A stretch of 11,091 nt of DNA, taken from Anaerolineales bacterium (GTDB taxonomy: Bacteria > Chloroflexota > Anaerolineae > Anaerolineales > UBA11858). The stretch covers positions 1-11,091 of the forward strand of contig WFTY01000310.1 of assembly GCA_015485245.1 (NCBI GenBank). Direction: 5' to 3'. The translations under genes were made by a program, and so were the position numbers. Of this stretch, positions 1-5,876 are shown piece after piece. How positions within the stretch are numbered: the first letter of the stretch is position 1; each line of letters begins with the position of its first letter. A model generated the notes under the pieces. The model ran no database searches. It saw only the letters and a list, made by a program, of their open reading frames with translations, and was not told the origin of the DNA.

Positions 1-875
1 GCGCCACACACGGTGCGAATGCGTTTCAGCTGATCGAAGCGGATGTGCGCGACGCCGCGGCGATCGCCGCAGCCGCCCGCGATGCGGATGTGATCGTCCA
101 CCTCGCCGGACAGGTGGCGGTGACTTCCTCGGTCGAAGCCCCCCGTGCGGATTTCGAAGCCAACGCCCTGGGGACGTTCAACGTCCTGGAAGCGGCGCGC
201 ACCGCCGGGCATCAACCCCTGGTGTTGTACGCCTCCACCAACAAGGTGTACGGTGGCATGGAAGATGTGCGCGTGGTGGAGCAGGCAACGCGTTACGCCT
301 ACGCCGAGCTGCCTCACGGCGTGCCGGAAACGCAGCCCCTGGATTTTCACTCCCCGTATGGGTGCAGCAAAGGGACGGGTGATCAATATGTGCGCGACTA
401 CGCCCGCATTTACAACCTGCCGACGGTGGTCTTTCGCCAGAGCTGTATCTACGGGCCGCGGCAGTTCGGCATCGAAGACCAGGGCTGGATGGCCTGGTTC
501 GTCATCGCCGCGCAAACCGGCCACCCAATCACCATTTATGGCGATGGCAAGCAGGTGCGTGACGTGCTCTATATAGATGATCTGCTGGACGTCTATGACG
601 CGGCGATTGACAACATCGCCGTGGCCGCCGGGCAGGTGTACAACATCGGCGGCGGACCGGAAAAAGCGCTCTCTATCTGGGCGGAGTTCGGCCCCCTGCT
701 GGAGCGTCTGCTGGAAGAAGAGATCCCCGTCGCCCGCGGCGACTGGCGTCCTGGCGATCAGAAGGTGTACATCTCCGATATCCGCAAAGCACGGCGCGAA
801 CTTGGCTGGCAACCGCGCGTGGGAGTGGAAGCAGGAATCCGGAAATTGGTCACATGGGTGAAGCAAGGAGTGTGA
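1..875 (+). CDS. rfbE: CDP-paratose 2-epimerase-like NAD-dependent SDR enzyme (5' truncated)
   Basis: Partial gene: the frame is open from base 3, so the true start and the N-terminal glycine-rich NAD-binding loop lie before the window. GTG at 45 is an internal valine codon (EADVRDA context), not the start. Visible are the Rossmann segment HLAGQVAVTSS, the STNKVYGG segment that supplies the catalytic Ser/Thr, the catalytic YGCSK (Tyr codon at 357, Lys codon at 369), FRQSCIYGPRQFG, DQGWMAWF and GDGKQVRDVLY. The combination of QVA, STNKVYG, LDFHSPYGCSKG and QGW segments is what I recall from CDP-paratose 2-epimerase (RfbE/Tyv), which converts CDP-paratose to CDP-tyvelose for O-antigen-like polysaccharide. 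A related nucleotide-sugar epimerase or dehydratase is the alternative. It is cytoplasmic. The next biosynthetic gene is a glycosyltransferase, in keeping with a surface-glycan operon. Confidence 0.85.
   Translation, partial: ATHGANAFQLIEADVRDAAAIAAAARDADVIVHLAGQVAVTSSVEAPRADFEANALGTFNVLEAARTAGHQPLVLYASTNKVYGGMEDVRVVEQATRYAYAELPHGVPETQPLDFHSPYGCSKGTGDQYVRDYARIYNLPTVVFRQSCIYGPRQFGIEDQGWMAWFVIAAQTGHPITIYGDGKQVRDVLYIDDLLDVYDAAIDNIAVAAGQVYNIGGGPEKALSIWAEFGPLLERLLEEEIPVARGDWRPGDQKVYISDIRKARRELGWQPRVGVEAGIRKLVTWVKQGV
865..870 (+). promoter_or_regulatory. Shine-Dalgarno-like AAGGAG, probably orphaned
   Basis: AAGGAG lies in the last codons of the epimerase gene. It has no gene start at a usable distance now: the next start is ATG 952, which has its own AGGAGG. 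If bases 878-1365 are removed on paper, this motif sits 9 bases before the glycosyltransferase ATG at 1368, a normal spacing. I read it as the original ribosome binding site of the glycosyltransferase, displaced by an insertion. It could also be chance within a Lys-Gln-Gly coding stretch. Confidence 0.45.
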
Positions 876-877
876 GG

Positions 878-926
878 GTGTCAGGTATCACGTGTCACGT
901 GTCAGGTATCATGTGCTACGTGGCAT
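878..926 (+). repeat. Left heptamer array, consensus GTGTCAG
   Basis: Seven consecutive 7-base units: GTGTCAG, GTATCAC, GTGTCAC, GTGTCAG, GTATCAT, GTGCTAC, GTGGCAT. The array includes a perfect 13-base direct repeat (878-890 and 899-911, period 21). It begins two bases after the epimerase stop codon. The same heptamers occur in the opposite orientation at 1338-1365, so the two arrays form imperfect inverted repeats around the four-helix-bundle gene. Confidence 0.8.
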
Positions 927-951
927 ATGTTATTCCCCAGGAGGTGTTGTG

Positions 952-1341
952 ATGGCTTTGATACAGCGCTTCGAAGATATTCACGCTTGGCAAGAAGCCC
1001 GACAACTGGTCAACAGGATATACGAAATTACTCGTCAGGGAGAATTTGGCAAGGATTTCGGTTTACGAGATCAGATTCAGCGCGCCGCGGTATCTGTGAT
1101 GGCGAATATCGCTGAAGGCTTTGACTGCGAATCGAAAATTGAGTTTGCTCGTTTCCTTGGCATTGCCCGCCGATCCGCGGTTGAAGTCCAATCCTTGTTG
1201 TATGTTGCATTGGATGTCGGTTATCTGGGCCAGGCGACCTTTAATACACTGTACCAACAGGCAGATAAAGTAAAGGCTCTGGCAGGCGGTTTTCGCCATG
1301 CACTGTTGCGCAAATCCTCATCCAAAAGCCGCGCCACTTGA
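952..1341 (+). CDS. Four-helix-bundle protein, S23 ribosomal/IVS family
   Basis: 129 residues, a usual size for this family (TIGR02436-type). The start at ATG 952 is supported by AGGAGG at 939-944 with 7-base spacing; the longer in-frame GTG reading from 892 would translate the heptamer repeats and is unlikely. Family hallmarks are an N-terminal FEDIHAWQEARQLV helix, RAAVSVMANIAEGF in the middle (the very characteristic NIAEG), EFARFLGIARRSAVEVQ and a DVGYL turn. All-helical and cytoplasmic, with no catalytic motif. Relatives include 23S rRNA intervening-sequence ORFs and the Avd accessory protein of diversity-generating retroelements, but no reverse transcriptase or variable repeat is seen here. 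Nucleic-acid binding is plausible by analogy with Avd; its role here is unknown. Its TGA stop lies inside the right repeat array. Confidence 0.88.
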   Translation: MALIQRFEDIHAWQEARQLVNRIYEITRQGEFGKDFGLRDQIQRAAVSVMANIAEGFDCESKIEFARFLGIARRSAVEVQSLLYVALDVGYLGQATFNTLYQQADKVKALAGGFRHALLRKSSSKSRAT

Positions 1342-1365
1342 CACCTGACACCTAGCACCTGGCAC
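1338..1365 (-). repeat. Right heptamer array, inverted copies of GTGTCAG
   Basis: Four contiguous units read on the + strand as TTGACAC, CTGACAC, CTAGCAC, CTGGCAC; on the minus strand these are GTGCCAG, GTGCTAG, GTGTCAG, GTGTCAA. They are in inverted orientation to the array at 878-926. The array begins within the end of the four-helix-bundle ORF, covering its stop codon, and ends two bases before the glycosyltransferase ATG. Confidence 0.8.
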
Positions 1366-1367
1366 TC

Positions 1368-2537
1368 ATGCGTATCCTCACCGTCCTCACCTACTACCGC
1401 CCTCACACCTCCGGCTTGACGATCTACGTCGAGCGGTTATGTCGCGCTCTGGCAAAGCGCGGTCATCACGTCACCGTGCTGACTTCGCAGTACGATAAAT
1501 CCCTGCCGCGCCAGGAAGTCCGCGACGGCGTACACATCGTGCGCGCGCCGGTGCTCTTTCGCGTCAGCAAGGGGGTGATTATGCCCACCTTTGGTTTCCT
1601 GGCTACCCGGCTGGTGTTGCAACACGATGTCATCCACCTGCACCTGCCACAATTTGACGCCGCCGGCGTGGCGTTGCGTGGGCGGCTGCTGCGCAAACCC
1701 ACGGTGATCACCTATCATTCCGATCTGCGCCTGCCCCCGGGCCTGTTTAACGATTTCGTCAACTGGGTGGTGCTGCGGATGAACGACTTGGCGGCGTTGT
1801 TCGCCCATCGCATTGCCGCCTACACCGAGGATTTTGCCTCCCATTCTCCCTATTTGCAACGCTTTGCTCATAAGGTGAAGGTTATCCTCCCTCCGGTGGA
1901 ACTCCCTCCCGCTGACCCGCAGCGGGTGGCTGCTTTCAAGGCGCAGTTCAACCCTCAGGGAAGGTGGCCGGTGATCGGTATGGCGACGCGCTTCGCCAGC
2001 GAGAAGGGGGTGGAAGTGCTGCTCGACGCCCTCCCTGCGGTGCTGGATAAATATCCCCAGGTCATGGTGTGGTTCGCCGGTCAGTATCGGGACGTGATGG
2101 GTGAGGAGAGCTACTTCGCTCGTCTCGCTCCCCGCATTCAGGAATATCAGGCCCGCGGCCAGTGGGCTTTCCTCGGCGTGTTGACCCCCGAGGAGATGGC
2201 GGCCTTTTACCCGAACCTGGATGTGCTCGTCGTCCCCTCGTTGAATTCCACGGAGACCTTTGGACTGGTGCAGATCGAAGCCATGATGAACGGAGTCCCC
2301 ACCGTGGCCTCGAACCTGCCGGGGGTGCGCCAGCCGCCGCGCATGACCGGCATGGGCGAAGTCATCCCCATCGGCGACGCCGCCGCGCTGGCTGAGGCGA
2401 TCATCAAAATCATCGCTGACCCCGAAAAGTACGCCGGTAATCCGGCGGAAGTCGCCCGCACCTTCGATCCGCAGACCAACGCCGCGGCCTATGAGCGCCT
2501 ATATCGGGAGTTGTTGGGCGGCAAGGGGATTGCGTGA
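1368..2537 (+). CDS. GT4-type (GT-B fold) glycosyltransferase, group 1
   Basis: 389 residues, normal length for the family. The N-terminal acceptor domain begins MRILTVLTYYRPHTSGLTIYVERLCRALAKRGH, the usual glycine-turn and helix of GT4 enzymes. The C-terminal donor domain contains GMATRFASEKGVEVLL (Arg208 and Lys213, expected phosphate contacts), FLGVLTPEEMAAFY, and ETFGLVQIE with the EX7E pair Glu296/Glu304 followed by MMNGVPTVASNLPGV. Retaining transfer from a nucleotide-sugar donor to a glycan or glycolipid acceptor at the inner membrane face is expected; the exact sugars cannot be read from sequence. ATG 1368 is fixed by the family N-terminus but has no Shine-Dalgarno immediately upstream, because the inverted repeat array occupies that space. 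It belongs with the epimerase before it and the methyltransferase after it. Confidence 0.9.
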   Translation: MRILTVLTYYRPHTSGLTIYVERLCRALAKRGHHVTVLTSQYDKSLPRQEVRDGVHIVRAPVLFRVSKGVIMPTFGFLATRLVLQHDVIHLHLPQFDAAGVALRGRLLRKPTVITYHSDLRLPPGLFNDFVNWVVLRMNDLAALFAHRIAAYTEDFASHSPYLQRFAHKVKVILPPVELPPADPQRVAAFKAQFNPQGRWPVIGMATRFASEKGVEVLLDALPAVLDKYPQVMVWFAGQYRDVMGEESYFARLAPRIQEYQARGQWAFLGVLTPEEMAAFYPNLDVLVVPSLNSTETFGLVQIEAMMNGVPTVASNLPGVRQPPRMTGMGEVIPIGDAAALAEAIIKIIADPEKYAGNPAEVARTFDPQTNAAAYERLYRELLGGKGIA

Positions 2538-2580
2538 CCAGGGATCAGAGAGCTGCCTGATCAACCCGAACAGCGAACCA

Positions 2581-3387
2581 ATGCAACCAATGAACTATCT
2601 TTGGCCCCAACTTGTCGAACTTCCCTACTTCCGCGCCTTGCTGCGGGCGGTGGAAGCGCGTTTTTATGAAGAGATTGAACTCCCCGCGCCCATCCTCGAC
2701 CTGGGTTGCGGCGATGGGCATTTTGCCCAGCACGCCTTTGCTCATCCCTTGGATGTTGGCGTGGATCCGTGGTGGGGGCCGTTGCTCGAGGCGCAGGAGC
2801 GGGAGGCTTATCATGGGTTGACCCAGGCGGATGGGGCGCGGCTGCCTTTCCCGGATGGCTACTTTGCCAGCGCGGTCAGCAACTCGGTGTTGGAGCACAT
2901 CCCCCACCTCGATGATGTGCTGGCAGAGACGGCGCGCGTCCTCCGCCCCGGAGCGCCCTTCGTTTTCTGTGTGCCCAACCACAATTTCCTGCCCACGCTT
3001 TCCGTCGGTCGCGCTCTTGACCGGCTGGGGTTGCGTCCGTTGGGGGATGCTTACCGGGGGTTCTTCAACCGCATCTCGCGCCATCATCATTGTGACTCGC
3101 CCGAAGTCTGGCGCGCGCGACTGGAGCGGGCGGGGTTTGTCGTGGACGAGTGGTGGAACTATTTCTCGCCGGCGGCGTTGCGCGCCCTGGAGTGGGGGCA
3201 TTACTTTGGGCTGCCTTCCTGGGTGAGCAAACTCCTCTTTGGACGCTGGATTCTGGCGCCCACGCGTTGGAACCTTGCCCCGACCTACTGGCTGGTGGAA
3301 AAGCATTATCATGAGCCGCCTCGCCGCGAGGATGGCGCTTACACTTTCTACCGAACCCATCGCCGGAAGGTGTTGTCTGGCACATAA
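2581..3387 (+). CDS. Class I SAM-dependent methyltransferase (type 11-like)
   Basis: 268 residues from ATG 2581 (ATG 2590 is nearly as good; neither has a strong Shine-Dalgarno). The longer frame back to 2491 would overlap the glycosyltransferase and add an unfamily-like N-terminus. Motif I is ILDLGCGDGHFA (residues 38-49), the acidic cofactor position follows in GVDPWW, motif II/III is DGARLPFPDGYFASAVSNSVLEHI, and post-motif VLAETARVLRPGAPFVFCVPN is typical of the type 11 fold. The C-terminal roughly 100 residues are rich in Trp, Tyr and His (HYFGLPSWVSKLLFGRWILAPTRWN) and may form the acceptor pocket or a membrane-facing surface. It sits 43 bases after the glycosyltransferase, so a sugar or lipid-linked glycan acceptor is likely, but the substrate is not determinable. 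Confidence 0.85.
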   Translation: MQPMNYLWPQLVELPYFRALLRAVEARFYEEIELPAPILDLGCGDGHFAQHAFAHPLDVGVDPWWGPLLEAQEREAYHGLTQADGARLPFPDGYFASAVSNSVLEHIPHLDDVLAETARVLRPGAPFVFCVPNHNFLPTLSVGRALDRLGLRPLGDAYRGFFNRISRHHHCDSPEVWRARLERAGFVVDEWWNYFSPAALRALEWGHYFGLPSWVSKLLFGRWILAPTRWNLAPTYWLVEKHYHEPPRREDGAYTFYRTHRRKVLSGT

Positions 3388-3428
3388 TCCCGTGTGATGA
3401 TCGCCTGGCGGATATGACGTTCTTCCTG

Positions 3429-3457
3429 CTGACAGCCTGGGGATGGCATGCTATAAA
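3429..3457 (+). promoter_or_regulatory. Sigma70-type promoter for the two-component operon
   Basis: CTGACA (3429-3434) and TATAAA (3452-3457) are separated by exactly 17 bases, each matching the consensus at five of six positions. Transcription would start near 3464, giving a leader of about 40 bases before ATG 3505. It lies in the 117-base gap after the methyltransferase, where gene function changes from glycan synthesis to signalling. No convincing terminator is seen for the upstream operon in this gap. Confidence 0.6.
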
Positions 3458-3504
3458 AGAAATGACAGGCAGCACAAACCGAACAGGGCGTAACATCAAA
3501 TTTT

Positions 3505-4959
3505 ATGGGATCTCTCTCGAGACACAGTTTGCGCGTTCGCATCATGTTGGGGGTGGGGATTCCGGTTCTGGTGGTATTGCTGCTTTTCTCTTTAATTCAC
3601 ATTGCCCGAGAAATCAGGCTGGTTCAGGGACAAACCAGGGCGATGGCTGCTCAACTGGGGCAGGTGTTGAGCGGTAGTCTGGAGCACGAGATGGCCGCAC
3701 ACGATAGCGCCATGTTGCAACAGGCGTTGAGCGATATTACGAAAAGCGAAGTCATCGATCTGGTGGAGCTGGTCAACCTGGATGGGGAAGTGATCCAGGC
3801 CAGCGACCCGCAGTACCTCGGCAAAGTTTATCAGGTTGACGCCCCCGGTTGCATTGAGTGCCACTCGGTGGATGCGGCGAACCGCCCGGAGACTCGCCTG
3901 TTCATGGAAGACGAGGGGATTCTGCGGATCGCCGTGCCGGTGCAAAACTCGCCAGAATGTCAGCAATGTCACGGGAGCGAGACGCCGCATTTGGGCGCTT
4001 TCTTAATCGACGCGCCGCTTGCCTTGCTGGAAGAGCACGTGCGTGAAGATGTGCGTATTGATTTCCTCTATTCCATTGGAATAGTGATTTTGTTGCTGGC
4101 CTATATTTATTGGCAGATTTACCGCATGGTGGTGCGGCGTGTGGAAGTCATGCGCACTTCTTTGCAGGGGTATGCCCAGGGTGATTTTCATATCCGTTTG
4201 CCCGCGAGTCCGGAGGGGGATTCGTTGAACGCCCTGGCGCTGACGTTTAATCAAATGGCGGCGGAGTTGCAGCAGCATACAGAAAAAGAAGCCAGGCGGA
4301 TGGAGTTGCAGCGTCAGACGATCGTTGACGAGCGGGAACGGATCGCCCGCGAGCTGCACGATGGCTTTGCCCAGTTGCTTTCTTATGCCAACACCCGACT
4401 GGCCGCGATACGGCTGTTCCTGCAAAAGAAGCAGCCCGATCGGGTGTTGGAGAACCTGGACAAAATGGATGAAGTCCTCCAGCAGATGTTTGTGGACGTT
4501 CGGGAAGCGATTGTCGGCCTGCGCATGACGGGGGATTTCTCGTCGAGCCTGGCTGAGATGCTGAAGAACTATGTGGAACAATTTCGCCGTTTCAGCGATC
4601 TGGCAGTCAAGCTGAACCTGGACCCCGATATTGACTTGTACGATCTGCCGCCCGAAACCGAAATCCAGATGTTGCGCGTCAGCCAGGAGGCCCTGAGCAA
4701 TATCCGCAAACATGCCCGGGCCAAGACGGTGACGGTTGACCTGCTCCGCGAGGATGGTTGCCTGGTGTTGCGGATTTCAGATGACGGGATTGGCTTCGAT
4801 GTGGATCGAATCTGCGATGATAGCTGGCCTCATTTTGGGTTGTGCACCATGCAGGAGCGGGTTGCCTCGCTGGGCGGCGAGTTTACCGTTGAGAGCACCC
4901 CCGGGGAGGGGACCTGCGTGACGGCGAGGATACCCATCAAAAAGAAAGGGGGCTGTTGA
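3505..4959 (+). CDS. Membrane sensor histidine kinase (NarL family, HisKA_3) with a two-CXXCH haem-c sensor domain
   Basis: 484 residues. Transmembrane segment 1 is about residues 13-32, an extracytoplasmic domain about 33-188, transmembrane segment 2 about 189-208, a HAMP-like linker about 209-260, then HisKA_3 with ERIARELHDGFAQ (phospho-acceptor His285). The ATPase domain has the N-box QEALSNIRKHARAK (Asn399), DDGIGFD, and GLCTMQERVASLGGEF...GEGT. The sensor contains CIECH (116-120) and CQQCH (152-156). These are canonical covalent c-haem motifs on the outer side, where cytochrome c maturation acts, so a dihaem redox or ligand sensor is likely; metal binding is an alternative. The gene is co-transcribed with the response regulator, whose start overlaps its stop by one base, and stands just upstream of a multihaem cytochrome operon, its probable target. 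ATG 3505 gives the complete first transmembrane helix but lacks a clear Shine-Dalgarno; ATG 3544 is a weaker alternative. Confidence 0.92.
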   Translation: MGSLSRHSLRVRIMLGVGIPVLVVLLLFSLIHIAREIRLVQGQTRAMAAQLGQVLSGSLEHEMAAHDSAMLQQALSDITKSEVIDLVELVNLDGEVIQASDPQYLGKVYQVDAPGCIECHSVDAANRPETRLFMEDEGILRIAVPVQNSPECQQCHGSETPHLGAFLIDAPLALLEEHVREDVRIDFLYSIGIVILLLAYIYWQIYRMVVRRVEVMRTSLQGYAQGDFHIRLPASPEGDSLNALALTFNQMAAELQQHTEKEARRMELQRQTIVDERERIARELHDGFAQLLSYANTRLAAIRLFLQKKQPDRVLENLDKMDEVLQQMFVDVREAIVGLRMTGDFSSSLAEMLKNYVEQFRRFSDLAVKLNLDPDIDLYDLPPETEIQMLRVSQEALSNIRKHARAKTVTVDLLREDGCLVLRISDDGIGFDVDRICDDSWPHFGLCTMQERVASLGGEFTVESTPGEGTCVTARIPIKKKGGC

Positions 4960-5618
4960 TGACACGACGGGTACTGATTGCTGACGATCATTCACTCTTT
5001 CGGGACGGCGTGGTCACCTTGTTGGAGGCCGAAGGCATGGAAGTCGTCGGCGAGGCAGCCGACGGTGAAATGGCGGTGGAACTCGCCCTCAAACTGAAAC
5101 CAGACCTGGTGCTGTTGGACATCCACATGCCTAAAAAGAATGGGCTGGAGGCTTTGCGCGAAATTCGCGCCCAACTACCCGATGCTCAAATCGTCATGCT
5201 GACGGTCTCGGATGATGACGAGAATCTGTTTGAAGCGGTTCGCAATGGGGCGCAGGGGTATTTGCTCAAAAGCCTGAACTCACATGGGTTTCTGGCCAGT
5301 CTGAGGGGGCTGGAGCGCGGCGAGGCGGCATTGAGTCGCAAGCTGACCACGCGCCTGATGTCGTACGTCGCTTCGACAACCCAGATTGAAGAAAATAAGC
5401 CCCTGGGCCTGGAGATGCTCTCGGAGCGGGAGCTTGAATTACTCAAGCTGGTGGCGTTGGGGTACTCGAATAAATTGGCGGCCAAGGAGTTGAACGTCAG
5501 TGCCAATACGGTGAAGTATCACATGAAGAATATTCTGCGGAAGCTCGGCGTGAAGAACCGCGCCGAGGCGGCCGCTTACGCCGTTACAGCGGGGATATTG
5601 CGCGACATGGAAAGTTGA
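4959..5618 (+). CDS. NarL/FixJ-family response regulator (receiver + LuxR-type HTH)
   Basis: 219 residues from ATG 4959, whose first base is the last base of the kinase stop. AAGGGGG about 7 bases upstream serves as Shine-Dalgarno, and the TTG at 4956 is not needed. The receiver domain has the acidic pair Asp9/Asp10, phospho-acceptor Asp54 in LVLLDIHMP, Thr82 in MLTVS and Lys104 in YLLKS, all intact. The C-terminal LuxR-type domain (about 153-214) reads LSERELELLKLVALGYSNKLAAKELNVSANTVKYHMKNILRKLGVKNRAEA, a textbook GerE/NarL helix-turn-helix. It should be phosphorylated by the haem-type kinase and bind DNA as a dimer. The TACCC/GGGTA repeats at 5733-5772, about 115 bases past its stop, are candidate binding sites. 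Confidence 0.95.
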   Translation: MTRRVLIADDHSLFRDGVVTLLEAEGMEVVGEAADGEMAVELALKLKPDLVLLDIHMPKKNGLEALREIRAQLPDAQIVMLTVSDDDENLFEAVRNGAQGYLLKSLNSHGFLASLRGLERGEAALSRKLTTRLMSYVASTTQIEENKPLGLEMLSERELELLKLVALGYSNKLAAKELNVSANTVKYHMKNILRKLGVKNRAEAAAYAVTAGILRDMES

Positions 5619-5650
5619 GCGCGCGGCTCTATTGAGATAACTGCTATCGC

Positions 5651-5720
5651 CAAGCACGAAAAGATCAGGGCCCGGCTGGCTTAGGGGGCGGTTGCCGGTC
5701 TTTTTTTGTTTGCGTGCTTG
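5651..5720 (+). terminator. Rho-independent terminator within a larger nested hairpin
   Basis: The core stem is CCGGC (5672-5676) with GCCGG (5694-5698), followed at once by TC and seven T residues (5701-5707). AAAAGA (5659-5664) can pair with TCTTTT (5699-5704), and an outer perfect 8-base stem CAAGCACG (5651-5658) pairs with CGTGCTTG (5713-5720). The structure lies 32 bases after the response regulator stop, so it should end the two-component transcript. The AAAAGA/TCTTTT symmetry could allow action in both directions. Confidence 0.7.
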
Positions 5721-5724
5721 GATC

Positions 5725-5777
5725 CCGGATGCTACCCATCAGGGTAGTCCGGAGGGGGTAAATTGCCTACCCTTTTT
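5725..5777 (+). promoter_or_regulatory. TACCC/GGGTA repeat cluster: candidate operator of the adjacent NarL-type regulator
   Basis: Four copies of one pentamer lie within 40 bases: TACCC 5733-5737, GGGTA 5742-5746, GGGTA 5756-5760, TACCC 5768-5772. The first pair forms CTACCC-ATCA-GGGTAG, extended by flanking CCGGA (5725-5729) and TCCGG (5748-5752). The second pair forms GGGTA-7-TACCC followed by five T residues. TACCCAT at 5733 matches the E. coli NarL heptamer TACYYMT, although the half-site spacing differs from the classic 7-2-7 arrangement. Placement between a NarL-family regulator gene and a cytochrome operon favours an operator. As RNA, the second pair could act as a weak terminator or attenuator. 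Confidence 0.45.
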
Positions 5778-5797
5778 GATCGAGAAAATTTACCACC

Positions 5798-5851
5798 TTG
5801 AGCGGTGTGCAAATTGGCGTATCGTGTTAAATTTCACATGCAGATTATAAA
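5798..5851 (+). promoter_or_regulatory. Weak promoter-like elements before the cytochrome operon
   Basis: The 258-base gene-free stretch 5619-5876 holds the terminator, the TACCC cluster and then an AT-rich zone. Two candidates are TTGAGC (5798-5803) with TATCGT (5820-5825), 16-base spacing, four of six matches each; and a good -10, TATAAA (5846-5851), that lacks a recognisable -35. The second would give a leader of about 20 bases before ATG 5877. A promoter with a poor -35 downstream of a regulator site cluster would suit activator dependence. I cannot choose between them. Confidence 0.3.
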
Positions 5852-5876
5852 AGTGAGCTATTTTCTAATATTTCTC

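Larger units (their letters stand above)
878..1365 (+). mobile_element. IVS-like cassette: four-helix-bundle gene between inverted heptamer arrays
   Basis: A 488-base unit bounded by GTGTCAG-type heptamers on the left and their reverse complements on the right, with one small ORF inside. The first three full 60-base rows of the ORF count to 48, 42 and 52% GC, against 60% in the first full row of the following glycosyltransferase, suggesting a foreign origin. The unit interrupts two polysaccharide genes exactly between the stop of one and two bases before the start of the next. S23-family ORFs are known from intervening sequences in 23S rRNA genes, where an ORF lies within a base-paired stem; the layout here is analogous but outside rRNA. 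No transposase and no clear target-site duplication are visible, so how it would move is unknown. Confidence 0.5.

Noticed and set aside
878..926. CRISPR-like array.
   Set aside because: The units are 7 bases with no spacers, and no cas genes are present.
892..951. Extension of the four-helix-bundle protein upstream to GTG 892.
   Set aside because: It would translate the heptamer repeats. ATG 952 has a strong AGGAGG at proper spacing and matches the family N-terminus.
952..1341. Diversity-generating retroelement, because the four-helix-bundle family includes Avd.
   Set aside because: There is no reverse transcriptase, no template/variable repeat pair and no target gene with a C-type lectin domain in the window.
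2578..2594. Short tandem ACCAATG-like repeat at the methyltransferase start.
   Set aside because: Two short copies produced by two nearby ATG codons with similar flanks; too short to be meaningful beyond the start-site ambiguity.
2545..3360. A 271-codon minus-strand frame opposite the methyltransferase.
   Set aside because: The + strand frame has clear SAM motifs; the minus-strand translation is low-complexity and lacks any family signature.
5619..5876. Riboswitch, especially a c-di-GMP or similar aptamer, in the leader region.
   Set aside because: The hairpins found are explained by a terminator and by TACCC/GGGTA repeats; the conserved bases of the aptamers I know are not visible.
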